From Kitasatospora phosalacinea (GTDB taxonomy: Bacteria > Actinomycetota > Actinomycetes > Streptomycetales > Streptomycetaceae), in assembly GCF_000717185.1 (NCBI RefSeq), contig NZ_JNYE01000078.1, positions 5,861 through 69,860 on the forward strand: DNA of 64,000 bases. The letters run 5' to 3'. Made by a program: the position numbers and the translations under genes. Of this stretch, positions 28,010 through 36,575 are shown piece by piece. Numbering within the stretch: position 1 is the first letter of the stretch; each line of letters opens with the position of its first letter. The notes below the pieces were generated by a model. The model saw only the letters and a program-made list of their open reading frames with translations. It was not told where the DNA came from and ran no database searches.

Positions 28010-30511
28010 CTACCCGGCCGCGCCCAGCACCAACTCCTCGACGCCGCACAGGAACTGCGCCATCTGCTCGCGGTCCAGCAGCGCGCCGTCCACCACCATC
28101 CGCAGCTCCACCGCACCGGGCACCATGACCACGTCCACCGCGACGGACACCCCCGGGCGGGCCGGGAACACGTCGGGGAAGCTCAACTCCCGCTCCACCG
28201 CCGCCGCCTGCTCCGTCCCGTCGGGCATCAGCGCGGCCAGGGGGTCCCGGGTGTCGTTCCAGAACACCGAGTGGTCGGCCAACTCGACGCCCGCGGACCG
28301 CAGTTCCGCCAGGTCGGCGTCCAACTTCGGCTTGTCGTAACCGGAGTGGCGGTAGGCGGTGAGCGCCGGGCCGTGGGCGCGGCGGACGGTCTCGGCGAAC
28401 TCGTCGGCGACCTCCGGGAGGTGGAACAGGCCCTCCTGGGCGAGCGTGGTGACGGCCTCGGCGGCCTGCCCGGTGAACCGGTTGCCGACCACCACCTGGC
28501 ACAGGAAGCCGCGCTGCCCGCCGAGCCGCGCCAACTCGGTGGCGGCGGCGGCCAGCAGCACCGTGGCGTCGCTGCTGCGCAGCCGGGCGGCGGCCACCGG
28601 CAGCGCGGCGGCCAGCGCCGGGGAGCGCAGCAGCGCGTACGGGAAGGGCCGCTCCGGGTCGGGCTCGGCGGCCGGGCGGGGCAGCAGGGCGCGCGGGCCG
28701 AGCGCCAGCTTCTCCCGCCAGTGCCGCCGGGCGGCGGCGTCCCGGCGGCGGCCGCGCGGCGAGCACTGCTCGGCGGCCTCCTCCAGCGGCTGGGCGAACT
28801 CCCGTTCGGCGCGCAGCTCCCCGGCGGTGCGCCCGGCGGTCAGCAGCATCAGGTCGCGGACCATCCGGCGCATCCCCCAGCCGTCCGCGGCGGTGTGCGA
28901 GAGCACGATCACGGCCTGCCGGACCAGGCCGTCGACCAGCACCAGGGCCAGCCGCAGCGGCCAGCCGCGGGCCAGGTCGAAGGGCTCGGCGGCGTACGCG
29001 GCGGCCAGGTCCGCGGCGTCCGCGGCGGCCCGTTCGGGCGTGTCCCGGTGCAGCAGCGCCACCGGGAGGACGCCGTCCGCGTCGACGACCTGCACCAGGT
29101 CGCCGTCCTCCACGACCAGCCGGGTGCGCAACGCGTCGTGCAGGTCCAGCAGTTCGGCGTAGGCGCGGAGCACCGCCGCCGGCTCCGTGCCGGGGCCGAC
29201 GGGGGCCGCCAGCCGCAGGTTGTAGCGGGGCGCCTCGGTGCCGAGCCGGACCAGGGCGGAGTGGATGGCGCGCTGGCCCCAGGTCGCGGGGCCGCGGCCG
29301 CCGCGGGCCCGACGCACCGTCAGTTCGGTCGTGCGGTCGAGTGTTTCGCTCGCTGCGTCCATGGGGGCAGACGCTACAAGCGGGGCGGTCGGGGCGGCCA
29401 GGGGTCGGCGACGGGCGGGCCGGAACCGGTCAGCGGGGCGGGCAGGCCGGGGGTCAGCGGATCCGCCCGGCGAGCCGGGCGGCGGTCGGCGGGGAACCGG
29501 GGGCAGTGCGGTGGTCGGCGGGGAGCCGGGCGGTGGTCGGCGGGGCCGCCCGTCAGCGGATCCGCCCGGCGAGCCGGGCGGCGGTCGGCGGGGAACCGGG
29601 GGCAGTGCGGTGGTCGGCGGGGAGCCGGGCGGTGGCTGGCCGGGCAGCGGGCTGCCGGGGGCCAGGCCGGGCGGCCCGGCCGGGCGGCGGGCGGCCTGCT
29701 GGTGCGCCCCGGACTCGGCGGCGGCCAGGCCGAGCGAGGCCACCGAGACCTGCACCCCGCAGTCGGCGAGCGCGTGCTGCTCGCGGGAGGTGAGGTCGTC
29801 CAGCAGGGTGCGCTCGTCGGTGACCAGCCGGGTGATCGCCTCGGTGGCGACGGTCTGGAACATGCTGTCCGCGCCGAGCTTGGTGTGGTCGGCCAGCACG
29901 ATCACCTCGCTGGCGGCCTGCACCAGCGCCCGGTCCACCGAGGCGGAGAGCATGTTGGCGGTGGACAGGCCGCGTTCGGCGGTCAGGCCGCTGCCGGAGA
30001 TGAACGCCTTGGTGACCCGCAGCCCGGCCAGCGACTGCTCGGCGCCGCTGCCCACCAGGGCGTAGTTGGAGCCGCGCAGGGTGCCGCCGGTCATCACCAC
30101 CTCGACCCGGTTGGCGTGCGCCAGCGCCTGGGCGACCAGCAGCGAGTTGGTGACCACCGTCAGCCCCGGCACCCGGGCGAGCCGGCGGGCCAGCTCCTGG
30201 GTGGTGGTGCCGGCGCCGACCACGATGGCGTCGCCCTCCTCGACCATGTCCGCGGCGAGGTCGGCGATGGCGCTCTTCTCGGCGGTGGCGAGGTGGGTCT
30301 TCTGCGGGTAGCCCGGGTCACGGCTGAACCCGCCGGGCAGCACCGCTCCGCCGTGGCGGCGGTCGAGCAGCCCTTCGGACTCCAGCGCCCGGACGTCCCG
30401 GCGGACGGTGACTTCGGAGGTCTGGACGACGCGGGCCAGTTCGCGGAGCGACACGGCTCCGTTGGCGCGCACCATCTCGAGGATCAACTGGCGACGTTCT
30501 GCTGCAAACAC
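28010..30511 (-). CDS. DeoR/GlpR-family regulator continuous with a standalone condensation-domain protein
   Basis: One open frame of 833 codons holds two unrelated proteins. Residues 1-255 are a DeoR-type regulator: HTH with RRQLILEMVRANGAVSLREL and TSEVTVRRDVRALE, then a sugar-phosphate-sensing domain with GAGTTTQELARRL and ADHTKLG. A Pro/Gly-rich linker (about 256-375) contains a 33-residue unit repeated twice. Residues 384-833, from an internal ATG at 29362, are an NRPS-condensation-superfamily domain with SHTAADGWG, the HHxxxDG motif with its second His kept. That ATG lacks a good ribosome site. Either the two are fused, or the condensation gene uses its own start and the regulator has merely lost its stop. 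No NRPS genes are near. Confidence 0.72.
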   Translation of the reverse strand: MFAAERRQLILEMVRANGAVSLRELARVVQTSEVTVRRDVRALESEGLLDRRHGGAVLPGGFSRDPGYPQKTHLATAEKSAIADLAADMVEEGDAIVVGAGTTTQELARRLARVPGLTVVTNSLLVAQALAHANRVEVVMTGGTLRGSNYALVGSGAEQSLAGLRVTKAFISGSGLTAERGLSTANMLSASVDRALVQAASEVIVLADHTKLGADSMFQTVATEAITRLVTDERTLLDDLTSREQHALADCGVQVSVASLGLAAAESGAHQQAARRPAGPPGLAPGSPLPGQPPPGSPPTTALPPVPRRPPPGSPGGSADGRPRRPPPGSPPTTALPPVPRRPPPGSPGGSADPRPARPADRFRPARRRPLAAPTAPLVASAPMDAASETLDRTTELTVRRARGGRGPATWGQRAIHSALVRLGTEAPRYNLRLAAPVGPGTEPAAVLRAYAELLDLHDALRTRLVVEDGDLVQVVDADGVLPVALLHRDTPERAAADAADLAAAYAAEPFDLARGWPLRLALVLVDGLVRQAVIVLSHTAADGWGMRRMVRDLMLLTAGRTAGELRAEREFAQPLEEAAEQCSPRGRRRDAAARRHWREKLALGPRALLPRPAAEPDPERPFPYALLRSPALAAALPVAAARLRSSDATVLLAAAATELARLGGQRGFLCQVVVGNRFTGQAAEAVTTLAQEGLFHLPEVADEFAETVRRAHGPALTAYRHSGYDKPKLDADLAELRSAGVELADHSVFWNDTRDPLAALMPDGTEQAAAVERELSFPDVFPARPGVSVAVDVVMVPGAVELRMVVDGALLDREQMAQFLCGVEELVLGAAG
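29453..29636. repeat. 99-bp direct tandem duplication in the DeoR-condensation linker
   Basis: The sequence from 29453 recurs from 29552 with a period of 99 bp and is identical over about 85 bp. As 99 is divisible by three, the duplication keeps the minus-strand frame open and adds exactly 33 residues (the PPPGSPPTTALPPVPRR unit). Each unit also has an internal PPPGSP sub-repeat. Confidence 0.92.
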
Positions 30512-30623
30512 AGGACCGACGGTAACCCGAGTGACCGTCTGCTTTCAGGCGTTTGCACCTGGTAACGGGATTTGCTCACCTCGGAACGGCGCACGACCGT
30601 ACAATGCGCGCCCCGCCGACCGG

Positions 30624-30652
30624 GTGAGCCGGGCAGGGTGCGCCCGGCTCAC
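30624..30652. terminator. Hairpin downstream of the quinone reductase gene
   Basis: GTGAGCCGGGC (30624-30634) pairs perfectly with GCCCGGCTCAC (30642-30652) around a 7-nt loop. It lies 20 bp beyond the stop of the lpdA-type gene. No T-tract follows. Confidence 0.75.
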
Positions 30653-30672
30653 TCCTGCGGACCCGCGCGCCC

Positions 30673-32118
30673 CTAGGACCCCGCGCCCTCGCGCTTGCGG
30701 ATGTGCAGCTGGCGGGCCGCCTCGGCGGTCGAGCCGGACAGCGACGGGTAGACCGTGAAGGCGCTCGCGACCTGCTCCACCGTCAGGTTGTTGTCCACCG
30801 CCAGCGAGATGGAGTGGATCAGCTCGGAGGCGCGCGGGGCTACCACCACGCCGCCGACCACGATGCCGGTGCCGGGGCGGGCGAACAGCTTCACGAAGCC
30901 GTCCCGGATGCCCTGCATCTTGGCGCGCGGGTTGCCGCGCAGCGGGAGCTTGACCTCGACGGCGTCCATCTTCCCGCAGGACACGTCGGCGTGGGTGTAG
31001 CCGACGGTGGCGATCTCCGGGTCGGTGAACACGTTGGACGCCACGGTCTTCAGGTTCAGCGGCTGCACCGCGTCGCCGAGCGCGTGGTACATCGCGATCC
31101 GGCCCTGCATGGCGGCCACCGAGGCCAGCATGAAGACGCCGGTGCAGTCGCCCGCCGCGTACACGCCGGGGGCGGAGGTGCGGGAGACCCGGTCGACCTT
31201 GATCTGGCCCCAGTCGTTGACCGCGACCCCGGCCTCCTCCAGGCCCAGGTCCGCGGTGTTGGGGATGGAGCCGACCGCCATCAGACAGTGCGTGCCGGTG
31301 ATCACCTTGCCGTCGGCCAGGGTCACCTCCACCCGGTCGCCGATCCTCTTGGCGCTCTCCGCGCGGGAGCGGCTCATCACGTTCATGCCGCGGCGGCGGA
31401 ACACGTCCTCCAGCACCTCGGCGGCGTCCGGGTCCTCGCCGGGGAGCACCCGGTCGCGCGAGGAGACCAGCGTGACGTCCGAGCCGAGCGCCTGGTAGGC
31501 GCCGGCGAACTCGGCGCCGGTGACGCCGGAGCCGACCACGATCAGCTCGCGCGGCAGCTCCTCCAGGTCGTACACCTGCGTCCAGGCGAGGATCCGCTCG
31601 CCGTCCGGCTGGGCGTCGGGCAGCTCGCGCGGGCGGACGCCGGTGGCGATCAGCACCGCGTCGGCGCGCACCGACTCGACGCCGCCGTCGGCGAGGTCGA
31701 CCAGCACCTCGCGGGAGCCGTCGATCGCCTGGCCGCCGGTGCCGAGCCGGCCGCGGCCGCGCAGCACGGTGACCCCGGCGCGGGTGACCGCCTGGGTGAT
31801 GTCGTGGGACTGGGCGATCGCCAGGCGCTTCACGCGCCGGTTGACCTTGCCGAGGTCGACGCCGACCACCCGGGCCGGGTCGGCCGGGTCCGGCGTGCCG
31901 TCCGCGACCAGGATGCCGAGTTCCTCGTAGGAGCTGTCGAAGCTGGTCATCACCTCGGCGGTGGCGATCAGCGTCTTCGACGGCACGCAGTCCGTCAGCA
32001 CCGCCGATCCGCCCAGACCGTCGCGGTCGACGACGGTCACCTCCGCGCCGAGCTGGGCGGCCACGAGGGCCGCCTCGTATCCGCCTGGTCCGCCACCGAT
32101 GATCACGATCCGAGTCAC
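30673..32118 (-). CDS. lpdA: LpdA-type NAD(P)H-quinone reductase (lipoamide-dehydrogenase fold)
   Basis: A 481-residue FAD/NAD flavoprotein starting at the GTG at 32118 (VTRIVIIGGGPGGYEA); an ATG at 32127 is possible. FAD and NAD motifs are intact (GGGPGGYEAA, VVGSGVTGAEFAGAY, GVYAAGDCTG). The redox disulfide is broken: GGSAVLTDCVPSK has Ala where dihydrolipoamide dehydrogenase has its first Cys, and the C-terminal His-Glu motif is replaced by FTVYPSLS. It therefore cannot be an ordinary lipoamide dehydrogenase. These losses match mycobacterial LpdA (Rv3303c), a quinone reductase linked to oxidative-stress defence. Confidence 0.9.
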   Translation of the reverse strand: MTRIVIIGGGPGGYEAALVAAQLGAEVTVVDRDGLGGSAVLTDCVPSKTLIATAEVMTSFDSSYEELGILVADGTPDPADPARVVGVDLGKVNRRVKRLAIAQSHDITQAVTRAGVTVLRGRGRLGTGGQAIDGSREVLVDLADGGVESVRADAVLIATGVRPRELPDAQPDGERILAWTQVYDLEELPRELIVVGSGVTGAEFAGAYQALGSDVTLVSSRDRVLPGEDPDAAEVLEDVFRRRGMNVMSRSRAESAKRIGDRVEVTLADGKVITGTHCLMAVGSIPNTADLGLEEAGVAVNDWGQIKVDRVSRTSAPGVYAAGDCTGVFMLASVAAMQGRIAMYHALGDAVQPLNLKTVASNVFTDPEIATVGYTHADVSCGKMDAVEVKLPLRGNPRAKMQGIRDGFVKLFARPGTGIVVGGVVVAPRASELIHSISLAVDNNLTVEQVASAFTVYPSLSGSTAEAARQLHIRKREGAGS

Positions 32119-32182
32119 GTGCCCCATTGTCCCGCATGCCGGAACCGATTCCACGCCGGGGCCGTTGTTGTTCCCCTCCCGG

Positions 32183-32767
32183 TCAGCCGGTCTGCCGGAT
32201 CGAGGCCCCGACGAGCAGCCCGTTGGACACCGTGTAGGTGCCCTCGTAGGTCTTCGTGCTGCCGTCGGTCTGCACCGCGTAGATCACCGCGCGGACCTGG
32301 CCCGAGCCGAACTCGCTGCTGGTGCCGAGGTAGATCCTCGCCGTGGTGGCGTAGCCCTTCACCCAGCCGTCGTAGTCGCTGCCGCCGATGTACTTCCCGC
32401 CCAGCGCCCAGGCCGCGGCGTAGTCGTGGTCGGTGATGTCCTCGTAGTACTGGGTGACCACGGCGGTGGCGTTGGTGAGCGTCGGGTTGCCGCCCCGCGC
32501 GGTGGTGACCGTGACGGTCGGGTTCGGCGTGACGGTCGGGTTCGGCGTGGCGGTGACCGTCCGCGGGGTGACGGTGACCGTCGGGGTCGGGGTCGGGGTG
32601 ACGGTGACCGTCGGCGTCGGGGTCGGCGTCGCGGTGACCGTCACCGCAGCCGGCGGGCTGGCTCCCGCCTGCCCGCCGCTGCCGCCGTTCGACCCGCAGC
32701 CGACCGCGGTCGCCAGCAGCACCGCCGCCACGACCGGGACACCCGCCACCACCGGTAGTTGTCGCAT
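32183..32767 (-). CDS. Lipoprotein with Val-Thr-Pro repeat stalk
   Basis: A 194-residue exported lipoprotein. The signal peptide MRQLPVVAGVPVVAAVLLAT ends in an AVGC lipobox. Residues about 35-85 are a low-complexity stalk of alternating VTVT and PTPT units, probably an extended cell-wall spacer. The C-terminal globular part (about 90-194) has NATAVVTQYYEDITDHDYAAAWALGG, a pattern of small nuclear-transport-factor-2-like domains, and ends YEGTYTVSNGLLVGASIRQT. The ATG at 32767 is chosen because it gives a complete signal peptide. The function is unknown. Confidence 0.72.
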   Translation of the reverse strand: MRQLPVVAGVPVVAAVLLATAVGCGSNGGSGGQAGASPPAAVTVTATPTPTPTVTVTPTPTPTVTVTPRTVTATPNPTVTPNPTVTVTTARGGNPTLTNATAVVTQYYEDITDHDYAAAWALGGKYIGGSDYDGWVKGYATTARIYLGTSSEFGSGQVRAVIYAVQTDGSTKTYEGTYTVSNGLLVGASIRQTG

Positions 32768-32900
32768 CAGGACGCTCCCGTCCGGCGCGCACCCCGCCCC
32801 CGACCCGACGGGTCCGCCCGCGGGGTGAGACCTCCCTCCACGGTAGGCCCGCTCCGGACGCGCAGCCCGGTGGACCGTCCCGCTCCCGTAGGCTGGCGCC

Positions 32901-33338
32901 ATGTCGCTCTACGCCGCCTACGCCACCAACCTCGACGCCCGGCAGATGTCCCGCCGCGCCCCGCACTCCCCGCTGCGCGGCACCGGCTGGCTGCCCGGCT
33001 GGCGGCTGACCTTCGGCGGCGAGCAGCTCGGCTGGGAGGGCTCGCTGGCCACCGTGGTGGAGGACGAGAAGGAGCAGGTCTTCGTCTCGCTCTACGACGT
33101 CGCCCCGATGGACGCGGACGGCCTGGACCGCTGGGAGGGCGTGCAGCTCGGCATCTACCGCAAGGTGAAGCTGCGCGCGCAGACCCTGGACGGCGAGGTC
33201 GCGGTCTGGACGTACGTGCTGAACGACTACGAGGGCGGGCTGCCCGCCGCCCGCTACCTGGGCCTGATCGCGGACGCGGCGGAGAGCGCCGGTGCCCCCG
33301 ACGACTACGTGCTGGACCTGCGCCGCCGCCCCTGCTGA
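32901..33338 (+). CDS. Gamma-glutamylcyclotransferase-like protein
   Basis: A 145-residue protein of the GGCT/AIG2-like fold. It opens with LYAAYATNLDARQMSRRAP, a variant of the YxxYGSNL substrate loop in which the usual Gly-Ser is Ala-Thr. The later WEGVQLGIYRKVKLRA matches the family's EGVP..Y-R segment. Family members cut gamma-glutamyl peptides, but the altered loop leaves the substrate uncertain. It stands alone between divergent and downstream neighbours, and a hairpin follows it. Confidence 0.8.
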   Translation: MSLYAAYATNLDARQMSRRAPHSPLRGTGWLPGWRLTFGGEQLGWEGSLATVVEDEKEQVFVSLYDVAPMDADGLDRWEGVQLGIYRKVKLRAQTLDGEVAVWTYVLNDYEGGLPAARYLGLIADAAESAGAPDDYVLDLRRRPC

Positions 33339-33367
33339 CGGGCGCGCCGCCCCTCGCCGGCCGTGGT

Positions 33368-33385
33368 GGGTTCCGCCGGGAACCC
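33368..33385. terminator. Short hairpin after the GGCT-like gene
   Basis: GGGTTCC (33368-33374) pairs with GGAACCC (33379-33385) around a 4-nt loop, 30 bp past the stop. It is shorter than other terminators here, so confidence is modest. Confidence 0.5.
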
Positions 33386-33458
33386 TTGCCGCCGCGGGGA
33401 CGAATGCCGTGCTTCCACGCAATCCGGGTAACGATCCGGCATGGCCTGGGCGTGCTGT

Positions 33459-33470
33459 CTACGCGCGTAG
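33459..33470. promoter_or_regulatory. CTACGCGCGTAG palindrome in the PNP promoter (probable deo operator)
   Basis: A perfect 12-bp palindrome, extended to CTG-T-(12)-G-CAG with one mismatched pair. It lies 26-37 bp before the PNP start codon and covers the position expected for the -35 of a promoter whose -10 is TATCCT (33483-33488). The predicted transcript begins at or next to the GTG, so the mRNA looks leaderless. The identical 12-mer precedes deoC. Confidence 0.7.
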
Positions 33471-33495
33471 GCAGATTTGACCTATCCTCGACCGT

Positions 33496-34329
33496 GTGAA
33501 CGCATCTCCTCAGACGGTCGTCTCCGCCGACCCCTACGCCGCCGCCCGGGGCGCCGCCGACCGGCTGCGCGAACTCACCGGCGCCGAGCGCCACGACGTC
33601 GCCCTGGTGATGGGCTCCGGCTGGGTGCCGGCCGCCGACGCCCTGGGCGAGACACTCGCGGAGTTCCCGGTCACCGACCTGCCCGGCTTCCCCGCCCCCG
33701 CGGTGGCCGGCCACGCCGGGACCATCCGCTCGGTGCGGATCCCCGGCGCGGGCGAGGAGCGCCGGGCCCTGGTCTTCCTCGGCCGCAACCACTACTACGA
33801 GGGCCACGGCGTGGCCACCGTGGTGCACGGCGTGCGCACCGCCGCCGCGGCGGGCTGCCGGACGATCGTGCTCACCAACGGCTGCGGCGGCCTGCGCGAG
33901 GGCTGGGTCCCCGGCCAGCCGGTGCTGATCAGCGACCACATCAACCTGACCGCGGACTCCCCGATCGTCGGCGCCAACTTCGTCGACCTCACCGACCTGT
34001 ACTCCAAGCGCCTGCGCACCCTCTGCCGCGAGATCGACCCGTCCCTCGACGAGGCCGTCTACGTGCAGTTCCGCGGCCCGCACTACGAGACCCCGGCCGA
34101 GGTCAACATGGCCCGGGTGATCGGCGGCGAACTCGTCGGCATGTCCACCACCCTGGAGGCCATCGCCGCCCGCGAGGCCGGCGCCGAGGTGCTCGGCATC
34201 TCGCTGGTCACCAACCTGGCCGCGGGCATCACCGGCGAGCCCCTCAACCACGCCGAGGTGCTGGAGGCCGGCAAGGCCTCCGCCGAGCGGATGGGCGCGC
34301 TGCTGGCGAAGGTCCTGGAGCGGATCTGA
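33496..34329 (+). CDS. Purine-nucleoside phosphorylase (trimeric type)
   Basis: A 277-residue enzyme that splits purine (deoxy)ribonucleosides with phosphate to base and (deoxy)ribose-1-phosphate. The trimeric PNP signatures are present: [51 protein letters not shown], and [18 protein letters not shown] near the C-terminus. The start is GTG with no ribosome site, consistent with a leaderless message. The likely partner steps are the phospho-sugar mutase 450 bp downstream and DeoC at 57.8 kb, which shares its upstream palindrome. Confidence 0.94.
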   Translation: MNASPQTVVSADPYAAARGAADRLRELTGAERHDVALVMGSGWVPAADALGETLAEFPVTDLPGFPAPAVAGHAGTIRSVRIPGAGEERRALVFLGRNHYYEGHGVATVVHGVRTAAAAGCRTIVLTNGCGGLREGWVPGQPVLISDHINLTADSPIVGANFVDLTDLYSKRLRTLCREIDPSLDEAVYVQFRGPHYETPAEVNMARVIGGELVGMSTTLEAIAAREAGAEVLGISLVTNLAAGITGEPLNHAEVLEAGKASAERMGALLAKVLERI

Positions 34330-34778
34330 CACCCCGGCGGGGGCCGGACTCCCGCCCCGCGCCGCCCGCCTGACGGAGAATCGGGTGATGTGGCGAGCAG
34401 CAGCACGGGGCGACGGGGCGGGAGCCGGACCGCCGCACCGGGACGGGGCCGGAGGCGGAGCGACGACGGCCGGCCCCGCGACCGGGCGGCCGGGCGACCG
34501 GCCGGAGCACGCCGGTCCGCAGAACCGGAACCGGCGCCGGCGCCGGCGCCGGGCGAACGGAAACCGGGCCCGCGGCACCGCGGCCATGCCGCTCGCCGGG
34601 CGCGGAGCGGCCCGGAGCCGGACGACCGGCGGAGCGGCCCGGCGCCGGCCGCCCGGCCCCGCACCGCGCCCCACCGCACGTCCTCGCCCTCGTTCCCGTC
34701 CGCACCCTCCGTACCTCTCCGCCCTCGTCCTCACACCTCTCTCACCCCTCGTCCTCACACCCCCAGGGAGCGGTCCGC
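34330..34778. other. GC-rich intergenic region between PNP and the phospho-sugar mutase
   Basis: The 449-bp gap has no reading frame with convincing codon use or ribosome site. It contains a short alternating GGCGCC run near 34531-34552, dense CCGG blocks, and a final polypyrimidine stretch with CCTCGTCCTCACAC occurring twice (about 34720-34761). A promoter for the mutase gene should be here, but none is clear. Confidence 0.6.
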
Positions 34779-36476
34779 ATGTCGCAGGCACCCACCAACG
34801 ACCTCCTCGACCGGGCCCGCGCCTGGCTGGCCGAGGACCCCGACCCGGAGACCCGGGCCGAGCTGACCGCGCTGCTGGCCGCCGCCGAGGGCCCGGAGGC
34901 CGAGGCGGAGGAGCGGATCGCCTGGTCCCGGCTGGCCGAACGCTTCGCCGGACGCCTCCAGTTCGGCACCGCCGGGCTGCGCGGCGAGCTGGGCGCCGGG
35001 CCGATGCGGATGAACCGGGCCGTGGTGATCCGGGCCGCCGCCGGACTGGCCGGGTACGTCCGCAAGCACCCGGAACTCGGCGACCTGGTGGTGATCGGCT
35101 ACGACGCCCGGCACAAGTCGTACGACTTCGCGCTGGACACCGCCGCCGTGGTGGTCGGCGCCGGGCTGCGCGCCGCGCTGTTGCCCCGCGCACTGCCCAC
35201 GCCCGTCCTCGCGTTCGCGATCCGGCAGCTGGGCGCGGCGGCCGGCGTGGTGGTGACCGCCAGCCACAACCCGCCGCAGGACAACGGCTACAAGGTGTAC
35301 CTGGGCGACGGTTCGCAGATCGTCCCGCCCGCGGACGTCGACATCGCCGCCGAGATCGACGCGCTGGGCGCGCTCGCCGACGTCCCGCGCGCGGGGGGCG
35401 GCTGGGAGGTGCTCGGGGACGACGTGCTCGCCGCCTACCTGGCCCGCGCCGTCTCCGTTCTGGACGCCGACGGGCCGCGCGAGCTGACCACCGTCTACAC
35501 CCCGCTGCACGGCGTCGGCCGCGACATCCTGCTCGCCGCGTTCGCCGCCGCCGGGTTCCCCGCACCGACCGTGGTCGCCGAACAAGCCGAGCCGGACCCG
35601 GACTTCCCCACCGTCGCGTTCCCCAACCCGGAGGAGCCGGGCGCGATGGACCTCGCCTTCGCCACCGCCCGCGCGGCCCGCCCCGACCTGGTGATCGCCA
35701 ACGACCCGGACGCCGACCGCTGCGCCGTCGCCGTCCCCACCACCGACGGCGACTGGCGGATGCTGCGCGGCGACGAGGTCGGCGCGCTGCTCGGCGCGGC
35801 CGTCGCCGCCAAGGGCGCCACCGGCGTCTTCGCCACCACCATCGTCTCCTCCACCCTGCTCGGCAAGATCGCCGCCGCGGCCGGCCTGGGCTACGCCGAA
35901 ACCCTCACCGGCTTCAAGTGGATCGCCCGCGCCGAGGACATCCGCTACGGCTACGAGGAGGCGCTCGGCTACTGCGTCGACCCGGAAGGCGTCCGCGACA
36001 AGGACGGCATCACCGCCGCCCTCCAGATCGCCGAACTCGCCGCGGGCCTCAAGCGCGACGGCCGCACCCTCACCGACCTCCTCGACGACCTCGCCCTCGC
36101 GCACGGCCTGCACGCCACCGACCAGCTCTCCGTCCGCGTCGACGACCTCACCGTCATCACCGACGCGATGACCACCCTCCGCGACAAGCCCCCCGTCGAA
36201 CTCGCCGGCCTGACCGTCACCCGCGCCGACGACCTCACCGCCGGCGCCCCCGACCTCCCCCCGACCGACGGCCTCCGCTACCTCCTCACCGGCCCCGCCG
36301 TCACCTCCGCCCGCGTCGTCGTCCGCCCCTCCGGCACCGAGCCCAAGCTCAAGTGCTACCTGGAGACCGTCCTCCCGGTTGCCACCCCCGCCGACCTCCC
36401 GGCCGCCCGCGCCACCGCCCAGGAGCTGCTGGACGCCCTCAAGCGCGACTTCGCCACGGCGGCGGGGCTGGCCTGA
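34779..36476 (+). CDS. Phospho-sugar mutase (alpha-D-phosphohexomutase family), possible phosphopentomutase
   Basis: A 565-residue enzyme with the four-domain alpha-phosphohexomutase layout. The phosphoserine loop is TASHNPPQDNGYKVYLGDG, the Mg site IANDPDADRCAVAVP, the sugar-binding loop GYEEALGYCVDP, and the phosphate-binding loop VRPSGTEPKLKCYLE. GGGAG precedes the ATG. Automatic naming would be phosphomannomutase. However, its position after PNP and the presence of deoC make ribose/deoxyribose-1-phosphate to 5-phosphate conversion an attractive role, since no DeoB is present in the window. Confidence 0.9.
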   Translation: MSQAPTNDLLDRARAWLAEDPDPETRAELTALLAAAEGPEAEAEERIAWSRLAERFAGRLQFGTAGLRGELGAGPMRMNRAVVIRAAAGLAGYVRKHPELGDLVVIGYDARHKSYDFALDTAAVVVGAGLRAALLPRALPTPVLAFAIRQLGAAAGVVVTASHNPPQDNGYKVYLGDGSQIVPPADVDIAAEIDALGALADVPRAGGGWEVLGDDVLAAYLARAVSVLDADGPRELTTVYTPLHGVGRDILLAAFAAAGFPAPTVVAEQAEPDPDFPTVAFPNPEEPGAMDLAFATARAARPDLVIANDPDADRCAVAVPTTDGDWRMLRGDEVGALLGAAVAAKGATGVFATTIVSSTLLGKIAAAAGLGYAETLTGFKWIARAEDIRYGYEEALGYCVDPEGVRDKDGITAALQIAELAAGLKRDGRTLTDLLDDLALAHGLHATDQLSVRVDDLTVITDAMTTLRDKPPVELAGLTVTRADDLTAGAPDLPPTDGLRYLLTGPAVTSARVVVRPSGTEPKLKCYLETVLPVATPADLPAARATAQELLDALKRDFATAAGLA

Positions 36477-36494
36477 CGAGCCGCCGCATCCGCA

Positions 36495-36558
36495 CCGAGG
36501 GCTCGGGGGCTTCGGCCCCCGAGCCCTCGGTCGGCGCCGCCCGGCCTGCGGGCGGCGC
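36495..36558. terminator. Tandem hairpins between the mutase and the immunity gene
   Basis: The first hairpin has a perfect 16-bp stem (36495-36510 with 36515-36530) closed by a TTCG tetraloop. The second is a perfect 10-bp stem (36534-36543 with 36549-36558). They separate the convergent ends of the mutase gene and the toxin-locus gene and are among the strongest terminators in the window. Confidence 0.9.
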
Positions 36559-36575
36559 GGTCGCGCTTCCCGTGC

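Noticed and set aside
29238..30065. Plus-strand frame across the linker repeat
   Set aside because: Its only regular feature is the reverse of the minus-strand Pro-rich repeat. The DeoR domain on the minus strand is unambiguous.
32454..32828. Plus-strand frame rich in VTVGVGV repeats
   Set aside because: The complement of the Val-Thr-Pro stalk of the lipoprotein; no independent start signal.
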